Shown here: piece after piece, positions 53,101-62,752 of the stretch
Layout: every line of letters begins with the position of its first letter
Numbering within the stretch: position 1 is the first letter of the stretch
The notes under the pieces: model-generated
Told to the model about the DNA's origin: nothing
What the model saw: the letters and a program-made list of their open reading frames with translations, nothing else
Databases searched by the model: none
DNA from: Adineta ricciae
Taxonomy: Eukaryota; Rotifera; Eurotatoria; Adinetida; Adinetidae
NCBI GenBank assembly: GCA_905250025.1
Contig: CAJNOJ010000187.1
Coordinates: 142,638 to 206,637 of the forward strand
DNA length: 64,000 bases
Direction: 5' to 3'
Translations under genes and position numbers: made by a program

Positions 53101-53643
53101 TCCGCCTGACGAAATTTTATCGGAATTTTTTCCGAATCATCTAAGTTATCAAATGGCATTCTTCGAGGAAAATCAATAAATTTTCTCTTACTAATTCGTA
53201 AAACAACATGGACAGCTTGAGGCGATAATTGAACAGCTTGTGATGTACTATTAATCGCATTGGAAAGTGAATCATTTTGTAAGACATAATGGTAACTTTG
53301 AAATGAAATCAAATGATCCGAGCACGTTAATTGTAGATTATCAATTGTATCGCAGTGAAAAAAAGAACCATTACGCGATGACATATCCGTTGAATTCTAG
53401 AGAAAACACATTCAAACCGAATTTTCTCGACATTTTCTTACCTGAGTACACCAAGCACATTGATTCGATAAAGATAAACATGATGAACATGTTTCTTTTG
53501 AATTACATTGTTCTACGTAACAAAAGAATACTCTTTCAGGTAAAAAAAACCGCAATCATTGTCTTATTACCTAAACTAGTGATGACATGAATTACGAATA
53601 GAAATAAAAGGATTAAATTGATTAAAGAAGATTTGATCAGCAT
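50160..53643 (-). CDS. ITGB: Integrin beta subunit
   Basis: The beta chain of the heterodimeric matrix receptor. About 19 exons fit, from 53643-53571 (signal peptide), 53512-53442 (PSI domain: [20 protein letters not shown]), 53396-52912, 52858-52759, 52703-52617, then the N-containing exon near 52434-52363, 52313-52128, 52072-51990, 51941-51896, 51846-51560, 51504-51426, 51375-51297, 51243-51134, 51084-50992, 50814-50688, 50635-50522, 50471-50305, 50255-50160. The I-like domain has the MIDAS motif DLSHS in [13 protein letters not shown] and [15 protein letters not shown]. Four cysteine-rich EGF-type modules follow. The transmembrane helix is [20 protein letters not shown]. The tail carries both NPxY motifs ([18 protein letters not shown]), so talin binding should be kept. 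The short exon following 52465 cannot be joined cleanly and contains an ambiguous base. The gene is head-to-head with the B-box gene, 525 bp apart. Confidence 0.93.
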
Positions 53644-54168
53644 TGTTTCATGGAACGAGAGAGGAAAAAACAGGACACGGAATCAAGTTGTATCTAGGCG
53701 TTGTGATGGGAAGAACAAAAAAAAATGATACAGTACACAGATCGATCGATGGAACGAAGGACCGATCACAGCAGCACAACTGACAAATCATCGAACAGTA
53801 TATAGATGTCGTCGTTGGTCTAAGAGATTTTCTTCTATCGCGATTCGTGTATCTCGAACTCTCTTCTGAATTCGGAGTGTCTGATCATGTATAATGGAAG
53901 TTGACAGATTATAAACAGTTCCATGGTTGATTATTTAACTATCACATGTCGTCAGAGGTTTTCCTCCAGTATTTATTTTGTTTATCAGTGTTAATTTTAC
54001 TTCCCGCGTTACCTTGATTATTCTTACAACACCGGACTCTTTTTCTCTTCGCGTTCTCTTTCGTTTTGTACTATGATAAAGAAAAAAAAACAAGAAAAAA
54101 CCTTGCTCGTTCTTGTATAAATATTTTTTTTTGTGTTTCATTTCATAATACATCCGTCTGAGAAGAAT
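53644..54168. promoter_or_regulatory. Shared divergent promoter region
   Basis: 525 bp between the start codons of integrin beta (-) and the B-box protein (+). It should contain both 5' UTRs and core promoters. No particular motif stands out. Confidence 0.35.
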
Positions 54169-55101
54169 ATGTCTTCGCTACTGTCTTTGCCATGTGTGGC
54201 TGATAAGTGCCAACTAGCATCTCTTGCACTATGCCAATGCTGTAAAAAAGATTTGTGTATTGACCACCTGAATGTACATGCCAATCAACGGAACGAAAAA
54301 CTTTTGCCATTTGCTGATAAAATCAATGTTTTATTGGAGCGTTTTAGCAAATTTTATGATGGTGACCAAAGTGGATTGAAACAATTGGAAGAATGGAAAC
54401 AACAAGCGTATAAAGTCCTTGATAGTTTTTGTGAAAGAAAACGACGAGATTTTCTGGGTGAAACAACCGATAAGCAACGAGAGCAATTAAATGAGATGCA
54501 TAATAAATTGAAAGAATTGATACGAACGAAGGGTGGTATACAGCAGGATTTCGATGAATTTTCTGAGAATATGCATGTGATCGAACAGCATTTGGATAAA
54601 CTGGAGCACATTCAACTGACACTTCCTCCATTGACTATCGATGATCAATGTATTCTTCGACCTGACGTCTCGCCAAACGAATCATCGGATAAAAATTCAA
54701 CCGTACAGGCTGAAAATACATCAATTGTGCCAGTGGATAAAATAGCCGCGAAAAACAAGTCGTCGGAGAAATCATCGAAAAAACGAAAGAAATCATCGCG
54801 ACACTTGGACGATTCACCCGATAGATCTCCATATCGACGAAGTCGATCACCACGTAGTCACAGTGATCGTTCTAGGCGAAGTAAGTATTTGGCAACGCTT
54901 TCCAGGTAATTATGAAAGAATCTGTTTCTTTCAGAACATCATAGGATATCCGATTCGGATGCATCACAATCCTCGAACGATAAGCTCAATTGTAATGATT
55001 GTCGCGGTTGCCATTTCTATCAAGACCGATTCGGGCCCGGTTTCATGGATGCATTTGGTCCATGTTCATGTGAGTGCCACAAGTGGGCATATGATAATTA
55101 G
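54169..55101 (+). CDS. B-box-like zinc-finger protein with RS-rich tail
   Basis: Two exons fit by phase: 54169-54880 and 54935-55101, giving 292 residues. The N-terminus has B-box-type zinc ligands: ADKCQLASLALCQCCKKDLC then IDHLNVHANQRNEKLLPFA. A coiled-coil region (about 60-160) follows, including REQLNEMHNKLKELIRTKGG. A linker leads to a basic Ser/Arg/Lys tail (SSKKRKKSSRHLDDSPDRSP, then RSRSPRSHSDRS) that looks like a nuclear localisation and RS domain. The second exon adds a Cys/His cluster (NCNDCRGCHF, FGPCSCECHKW) that may bind another metal ion. B-box proteins with this start are abundant in bdelloids. No RING or NHL domain is present, so it is not a complete TRIM protein. A nuclear RNA-related role is only inferred from the RS tail. 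Confidence 0.75.
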
Positions 55102-55979
55102 ACAGATTTTCTACCACAAAACTTTCTGTGATTCTCTGTGTTTTTTTTAATATAGTTGATGAATTTTTTTCTACATGAATGCCACGCATAGAATATCGAT
55201 CTTGATAATCTCGATTTTTATTAATAAAATATTATGAACACTGAACTCATGCGCCTGCTGATGATGATTCATTTTTAATTTCGATATTATATTCACGTGC
55301 AGCATTGCCCTTGTGGAATAATATGCTTGAACATGTGGGAGAAAACAACGGAAATGGCATCAGAGTGAAACCCTCGAATGTTCAATTGAGGAACAATCTT
55401 GTTTGCGACCAGATTGAATTCTCGTCAAGTTTCGGAAAAATTTCTTTGATAAAATCGAAAAAAATATTCTCTATTTCCAATTCATTGAAACATCGAAAAA
55501 ATAGTCATCGATAGAAACTATTGGATATTTTACTTTATCTTATTGTCATTATGTGTTCATTCAAAGATATGTGATACGTGGATGCATTCATCATTGCACC
55601 TGTAACTACATTTATCTCATATCGGTGCTTGTTGTTTGATTTATTTAAATAAGATTTTCTATATTGCTCAAATTAGAATCAAACGAACACAAACTACTCC
55701 CAAATAATGAATTTTATTTAAGAGATATGTCTCCAATATTAAGTCAGAGATTTTGTCTCATTAGAAGGGATCAATGTTTGGTTGACTATATGTAAACGAA
55801 ATTTTATTACTAAACGTTTTAATTATTTTATTAAATCAGGATTAAGTTTATATTATCGAGAATACCGATTAAATCTAAGAATATCTTTTGTAGTTGATTG
55901 TATTACTATACATAGAACGAAAAAAAGAAATCAATTAGCAACCACAATGGAATTTTATCAACGACGGTAACCGACTGGT
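55102..55979. other. Intergenic, no gene seen
   Basis: The convergent spacer holding the 3' UTR of the B-box gene. It is AT-rich and its frames have no support. Confidence 0.45.
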
Positions 55980-57193
55980 TTCTGTAAGTAAAATATCGAA
56001 CTGAATATACACGTATTGACCAGGAAATATGTGTTACTTACAACATCTTGCGAGAGTTTTGTTAACGAAATGACTAGATTGTTTCGATCTATATTTTCCC
56101 ATTAATCGATTGCCATGTTTATTACGCAAGTACATCATCATCTCATATAGATGTTCTTCGTGACTCTTGAGACTGTGTATTAGTAAAATTTTAGTCTTTG
56201 TAGTGTCAACTAAAAGTTAAAAAAAGACAGAATTATACTTAATTTTGCTACAAAACATTTTACCTGCTTGAATGCCACGATATTTCATGAGAAAATGGTC
56301 TATTCGTATTGCTGCAATTGTATCATGCTCAAGTTGTTCTTCTTCATTTAGTTCTTTGACTAATATTGACGACCATTGATTGTATACACTACTAGAAAAG
56401 GATTCGTCATCCAAAGAAAAGAACAAGTATGTTCTCTGAATCTGAAGTAGTATACCCAGGCCGATCATTCCGGCGACTGGATACATTGTGTCATACTTCT
56501 AGTTGATTCGTTCCTATGACTGATCTAAACAGACAAAGAACATGAGCATATCAATTGTATGTATTGTACGTTTCATTCACCTTTTGTCTAACATTTGCTC
56601 TTTTTCTTTTTGATGCTTGATCAGTTGCACTTGATGATGAGGACAAACTGTTTTCATCATGTACCTAGGTCATTGCGGCCTGGTCGGTTCTAGTCGGTTA
56701 AGTTTTTTTTCCGACGATTTCCTTACCTCCGGATTCCGGCCGGAATCTGCTGAATCCAGTCGCCGGAACGATCGACCTGGGTGAAAAGAATTCATTACAT
56801 TCAATTCGTTCAACTGATTATGGTCTTAGTAAGCTGTAGTAAATGGTCGTTTTCCAGTATGACATATTCGAGTTTGAATTTCTTTCATTTGTTCGCTCAG
56901 TTGTTCAATATTGACTTGAACAACTTAAGAGTTCTCTTTTGGATAGAATTTCTGAAAGGTCATCCAATTTAATAAAAAATCGAGCGGCATTTATGTCGTG
57001 TTCACCACAAAGACGAGCTATGTTTAGTTCGTAGGCCTGCTGCAATAATTTCAGGAATTTTGAACGACAATCTGCTTTATAAATATTGCATCAAATAGAT
57101 TTAGGTTTTTTTTTCTAGAAAACAACGAGATTATTTATATGTATTTGAATATTAGAAGTCATTGAGATATTACTTACATTGCATTTTCAGCAT
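55980..57193 (-). CDS. Unidentified multi-exon gene, basic protein
   Basis: I do not recognise the family. Exons that fit by phase: 57193-57178, 57074-56925, 56776-56727, 56664-56581, 56441-56264, 56209-56042, and a last exon that only completes the stop codon (55981-55980), giving 215 residues. All joins use GT-AG sites. The N-terminal helix-rich part has CRSKFLKLLQQAYELNIARL and RFFIKLDDLSEILSKRELL. The middle is acidic and Ser-rich, followed by a nuclear-localisation-like ASKRKRANVRQK. The C-terminal part reads YNQWSSILVKELNEEEQLEH and HLYEMMMYLRNKHGNRLMGK. A first-exon coding part of only 16 nt is unusual but typical of rotifer genes with a short leader exon. A nuclear role is inferred only from the basic patch. 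Confidence 0.55.
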
Positions 57194-57472
57194 CGCTCAT
57201 GCTTATCTCGAATAAAATGGATTAAAATAATTTAATACTATCGTTCATTGTTGCGGCTAAACTTTATGGATAGTCCGATCGTCACCGATCAATTACATAA
57301 GAGAGTAAAACCAGATGACGCTGCCGTCTGTTTGTGGTTTGGAAAAAACTCTTGATTGTAACGTTAACACTATTTCTTTCTAAAAAATTTTCATGTAAGC
57401 GAAGTAGCAAAAGATTTGAGATTTCACATCACGCGCGACGAAATTTTAAGCGTCATTTGATTTGTTAAAATT

Positions 57473-57504
57473 AACAAGTAACGCTCGTCTAGCGACTCGC
57501 TCAG
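57473..57504 (+). repeat. 32-bp dispersed motif, copy 1
   Basis: Begins AACAAGTAACGCTCGTC and ends ACTCGCTCAG. It matches 28 of 32 bases with the copy at 63969-64000 in the same orientation, about 6.5 kb away. It may be the edge of a longer dispersed repeat. Confidence 0.7.
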
Positions 57505-57969
57505 CTCTTTCTCGTAGAAATCGCGCTTTCATTTCAGTGTAGATTTGATATTTATACCAAATATCAAATTGAGGTGAGTTATTACATGAAAAAAGAAAAT
57601 AAGAAAACACAATAGGAAACATCTGCTACAATGAGAGACAAGAAACGATTACTACAATAATTAAGATAATTGCAAAGAAAGAGGTAAAAAAATGAACATA
57701 TACAAATAATTATTTTAAGATAATTTGAAAAATGATAATACATTTTATATGCTTGTAATAACACTAAACTCTTAACAGTGTATTGATTTATACACGTTCA
57801 AAAGCGGAAGAGGTACATACATTCTCGTTTTATCTTTTCGTCAAATTCATTTAGACGTTTCAGTTCAGCGTCTTGAGCAAGAGATGGTCGAACTTGTATA
57901 CAAGTTATAAATGCTTTTTTGAAAATCGGTATCCTTGGTTTGAAAAAGTTTCTTTTAATTCTGAAAAAA

Positions 57970-58225
57970 GTAACATCAGATTTGAATTCCCCGACACAGA
58001 AAACCCTTTGGTCAAATTTCATGAAAAAAATTTTTTTCTAAAGGTCTCAAAAAACTAATATCAAGTTCGGATTCTTCGATCTTTAAATCCCTTTCGGCAG
58101 TCTTTATAAAACAAACTTTTTTTGTAAAGAAAAAGTGGTTCTTTGTCTAAAAAGTTTTTTATAAAAATTTTAAAAAAAACACCAGATTCGAAGGCTCCGC
58201 ATCAAAATAACTCTGGAAATGTCTT
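57970..58225. repeat. Three diverged tandem units
   Basis: Three units near 57970-58019, 58048-58100 and 58173-58225 share the pattern A-run, then AACATCAGATTTGAATTC-like, then a CCGA step and CCCTTTGG-like end. They are separated by poly-A/poly-T tracts. Divergence is high, so this is an old or fast-evolving repeat. Confidence 0.5.
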
Positions 58226-58270
58226 TTCGGAAAAATCGATTTTCGACGTTTTTTTAGCCCTGCGGACATA

Positions 58271-58289
58271 CAAGCAAGCAAGCAAGCAA
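58271..58289. repeat. CAAG tetranucleotide repeat
   Basis: Nearly five perfect CAAG units, adjoining the diverged tandem repeat. Confidence 0.85.
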
Positions 58290-61012
58290 ATAATTTCTAT
58301 TTCTAAGACTCTTCTCTACGAGAAAGAGAATATATCAATTTTAAGAAATAAAATTTGAGTGGGCAAAACTCAAAATGGAATGGGCAATTGTTCATATGCC
58401 TCTCCGCTGGTTGCGCCACTGCAACGAGTAATCCGGCTTTCAGATCCTGTCGAATTCCCATCGAATCTGATTGAGTGTACACGCTCTGAGCAACCATCCG
58501 CTAAAGCCTAATTAAGATTGAGAACCTCCAACTTGACGTCAATTTCTTCTGGTGCACCTTTTTTCTTAAATCTTAGTCGATATGTAGTCTATTTGAAATT
58601 AAATCTTTCCGATCCATTATAAGTATGCGTAAACTCCTTGGTCTTCTATGCTGAAAAAACGAACATTATGTGACGTACAGTAGGATGTCATTGGTGTTAA
58701 ACATGGTATAAAGCTAAACATATTCATTGAATTCGAATAGGAATAGAAAAACGGCGGATATTGTGGATAGATCATTATAATCGGCTAGACAACAACAGCT
58801 TTTTACAAATAGACAAGTGTTTTGGTTTATGAAGTAAAACAAGTCTCTATGGCGTTTCAAGTATGCTGAAAGATATAGTTCTACCATTTTAATATCAGAT
58901 CAGGGAGTTCAATTGGCGGGCTTTACTTATAAATTACATATGTATATTGAAATAAGTTTCATTGTGCACGTATTCGTTATCCTGAACTTGGTCTTCGCTT
59001 TTGTTGGAAATATTAGATCCAAACTGAAAATTCAACAAGATTTACCGTCAGACGCTGATGCTTTTGAGCGTGAGCGCTCTATTCGGAACAAACATAGGAG
59101 AGTATTTTTCTGCGTGTTGCGAGAAGCTTCTGCAACTTCTGAAAAGTAAAGAGAATTAATTAATTTAAGCATGTTTACCTCATTTTAACAATGACAATAA
59201 AAAGTGACTGTATACTCAGCTAAAAAGTTCCAATGTTGCACGGCGTGATTTTATTTACTGAAAACAAAATGCACATATCTTCTTTCTTTGACTACGGGTA
59301 CGCTCATCTTTGACTGTTTCATATATCCGTATATACAAATTCCGTCGATAGCATTATATCGGATTTCGTGGATACCAGTGCTGGTTGTTGTAAATTCTAC
59401 TTTTTATCTACATCACGTACAGACTATTACTAAACAGTTGTATTCGTTGAGGATGCTGTATTGATAAACAAATGGAGACTAAATGTGCACAAATATCTTG
59501 ATTGAAAGTAAAATTATTTGTACTTAGATTATGACATTTTGCATACTTTCAGTCCACTCGATTTATATGAGTGTACTTTGACTAACTAGTGTTAACCCCT
59601 TGCAAAAAGGCGGGCTATATACATACCATTTCAGATACACCTCAAAATGTAGTAATACTATATGTAGGAAATCAGTCTGGGGTGGCTCCAGATAGCTAAA
59701 ATCCACTTCTGTTTAATGGTCATCATCTCGTGCGAGTTTTCAATCACCGATATGTACAGAGAACTCAAAGACAGGTACAAATCAAACGAGATGTACGTTC
59801 TCTTACAGTGTAATGTTAAGGAACGCTATGAATATATATGTAACATCTTAGCGCACAGGCGATAATGTTGAATGATGCACAACTAACTGGTTTCAGTTTT
59901 GTCATCATTCGAAAGATAGATTTTAGAGCAATGGTACAATAGGTGCCTATCATCAGATATTAAATGTGCCAGCCCGAATCTGACTGAGAAAATTTATCAA
60001 ACTGGTTATCCTCCGCTTTTCTTACGGCCTCAAATTTGCTATAGTTTCAAGCAGTATAGAGATTTTTCACGTAAGCAAACCATAAACCAAAAACCCTGTT
60101 ATCAGAATAATACACAAACAAGTTCGAGAGTATATTCCAGTGCTTTTCCGCGATAAAATGTTGCAACAAATACTTCTCTGATATTTTCCTATGGATCAAC
60201 ACTGAGAGTGCATGGAGCTGATCATAATGATAAAATAACTTCTTCTCAGACTACGCTGATCGTGACAAACGATTAGTCTAACAGCGAGATTTCGTGCGCT
60301 ACTTTTGACCATTCTCTCTTCACTGTGCCATTTTAGTCACTTCATAATACACTGTTTCTTTCCAATGCACCACAGAATTCATAGATAACGGATACATACT
60401 ATCCTCTCCAAAAACAAACTACAAACAAACATAACACTTCATTATCAAGCTCGCAATACATTTAGGATTTGGAATCAAACATAAAACAGTTAGATAGCAA
60501 TGAAACATCGCTCCCATTCAATTTACCTTGGTCTGCTCACTTTGCCTCTACGAGAACTGACATGTAAAATGCGTACGTGTGGTACTCCTGTCAATTCAAT
60601 TCTGCAATATCTCCAATATAGTCGAGCAGTCTGCAGTAATGTTGTCTTGTCAATCCCACACTTTCAGTAAGAAATTCCAATCCAAGAGAACCTCTCATAT
60701 ACGGATCGTGCCATGGCACCTCTTCCATCAAACACTGTTCTGTTACAACTACGCAACTAAAGCACTCACTTCCACTAATCCACATACATTTTCCCACAAC
60801 AAAAAGCATTCTCATTAAGGTCGCATCCTCTTCTCGCAACACAATTCATTTTTTATTCATCCACTTCCTATCAATGCCACCAAAATCATACACCAAATGA
60901 TATCGACTAAGTTCTCAATCGAAAAGCATCTTTTCTACGAAAAGAGTCACCAGATCCACTATCACTTGTTCTTCCATCCCATTGAGCGCACTATCTATAC
61001 CATATTCACACT

Positions 61013-61713
61013 CTAACAATTAGATAAATCAGATATTCCAAATTTCTTCCAGCAACGCATCAGTCTTACTGCATTCCTACGCAACGCGTCCGCAATGTGC
61101 TTTGCTGCTTCAGCACCGATTTCGTTCCCATTGAGGTTTAGTGCGGTGAGTGTCTGTAAGAGTGAGCGAGACTGAGTACTTCACCTTCTGTGAAATGAGA
61201 TCAGTATTACGGTGTTCGTTTGCAACGCATCCGCAATGTGTTGTGCTCCTTTATCACCGATTACGTTGCCGCAGAGGTCTACTGTGGTGAGTGTCTGTAG
61301 ATGTGAGAGAGACTCAGTACTTCACTTTCCGTGAAATGAGATCAGTATTACCGTGTTCCTTCGCAACCCGTCGGCAATGTGTTGTGCTCCTTCAGGACCG
61401 ATTCCGTTCCAACTGAGGTTTAGTGCGGTGAGTGTCTGTAGGTGTGAGAGAGACTGAGTACTTGACCTTCCGTGAAATGAGATCAGTATTACCGTGTTCG
61501 TTCGCAACCCGTCCGCAATGTGTTGTGCTCCTTCAGGACCGATTCCGTTCCCATTGAGGTTTAGTGTGGTGAGTGTCTGTAGGAAAGAGACTGAGTACTT
61601 CACCTTCCGTGAAATGAGATCAATATTACCGTGTTCGTTCGCAACGCATCCGCAATGTGTTGTACTCCTCCAGCACCGATTGTGTTCCGAGTGAAGCGTA
61701 GTGTGGTGAGTGT
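61013..61713 (-). repeat. Tandem exon-plus-intron LRR modules
   Basis: Five near-identical units. Each holds an 84-bp LRR exon (141 bp for the last, with tail) preceded in units 2-5 by an intron of 53 or 57 bp that is itself conserved. Every intron begins GTAATAYTGATCTCATTTCA and ends in YTACAG, and all exons begin ACACTCACC. Unit length is 137 or 141 bp. The array arose by duplication of the exon together with its intron. Confidence 0.85.
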
Positions 61714-62752
61714 CTACATGAAAGCAATATATGATGAAAAGGACAAGTAGCAAAAGAGAACCTTTGATGACAGATCTGATTGTATATGTGTGATATGAAA
61801 TAGTGATGTGTGGGGATGATTTTTAGCGAGCAGTTGGATCTAGATGTTAGTTTTTTGGTGTGGATGATGATTGTAGTTGTTGCGCAGGAAAGACTGCGTT
61901 CAGAGAAGAAGTGCTGTGCTGGCAATATGGACAAGAGATTACCGTGAGCTGATCGAGTGGAGAGAGTCGGATATAACTATGAATAGCTATTGATTGCAGC
62001 TAGATATCTGTTTTGAGGGTGCCCTCCGATGAAATTGAAATCCTACTCTTGTGATATGTGGGTGTTGGATTTTGTGTGGGTGATGGTGAGAATGAATATA
62101 GGCATAGACCCTGAAATTGTGGAGATCAGCTTGCTTCATTTGGGAGGTTTCATGAAAAATGATAGTTGATGCACTCTTGTGTGGAACAGTTCAACATACA
62201 TAGTAGAAAGGCGAGAGAGTGGAGGAATGCTTGATTTGATTATTTCACACTGTGATCGTGTGATTCGATCAAATTATTTGTGGATTATGAGATTATTTTA
62301 CCTCTTCCTATGAGGAAATTTGCGATGTCAAATATAATTAGGCTTATGTGTAGCGCAACCGACAAGAGTGTTAAGATGCCAAGTAAACTTACTCGATATC
62401 GCTCATAGGTGCTCAGGATCTGATTGAGCCGCCGGGACACATTTTGCATTGAACAAAATAGGGTCTGCTCATTTTGATGATCCATAATTCGATAAACAAG
62501 TTCGACGGGTAATATGGAAAATGTGTGCATGTTGAATTTCAATCGTGCAGCAAACCGTGTACCGTAGAGACTGAAAGCGATGAAAAATTTTTGATTTTGT
62601 TCGTTATCAGTAGTAACCCATGGTGGTGATGTATTTACATATGTTTTTGACGAAAACAAATGACGTGTAATCTTTTCAACAGTTACGAATTGTTGGGGTG
62701 TGCAGAAAGATGGCGTTAAAATACGCATGTTGATTGAATTCTGTTTTGACAT
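61013..62752 (-). CDS. Probable F-box/leucine-rich-repeat protein
   Basis: Exon 1 (62752-62393) ends in an F-box-like segment: FSILPVELVYRIMDHQNEQT then NVSRRLNQILSTYERYR, followed by a GTAAGT donor in phase 0. Five leucine-rich-repeat exons of the ribonuclease-inhibitor type follow: 61713-61630, 61576-61493, 61435-61352, 61294-61211 and 61153-61013. The first four encode 28 residues each, for example TLTALNLSWNGIGPEGAQHI then ADGLRRNT. The last runs into the tail RCWKKFGISDLSNC and the stop. The joined product would be about 278 residues. The intron between F-box and LRR exons is about 680 bp, so further exons may be missed or two separate genes may be present. F-box/LRR proteins usually select substrates for SCF ubiquitin ligases; that role is inferred from architecture only. 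Many similar copies probably exist in this genome. Confidence 0.6.

Larger units (their letters stand above)
57194..61012. other. Repeat-bearing intergenic stretch
   Basis: About 3.8 kb with a 32-bp motif that recurs at the window end (57473), three diverged repeat units (57970-58225), a CAAG microsatellite, and unique-looking DNA. A minus-strand frame at 60591-60842 and a plus-strand frame at 58913-59149 have protein-like pieces but no family or splice support. Possibly decayed mobile DNA, but no transposase or reverse transcriptase motif was found. Confidence 0.4.

Noticed and set aside
56732..56747. Perfect 16-bp GC-rich palindrome GATTCCGGCCGGAATC, a possible operator or transposon site
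   Set aside because: It lies inside a coding exon (DSGRNPE) of the gene at 55980-57193 and is explained by its codons.
57798..58022. Minus-strand frame with a helical piece (AELKRLNEFDEKIKRE)
   Set aside because: Most of the frame is translation of the diverged tandem repeat. The helical piece alone has no splice partner, though it could be an exon relic.
60591..60842. Minus-strand 83-codon frame with several cysteines
   Set aside because: No start context, splice partner or recognised family. Noted only as possible relic coding DNA.
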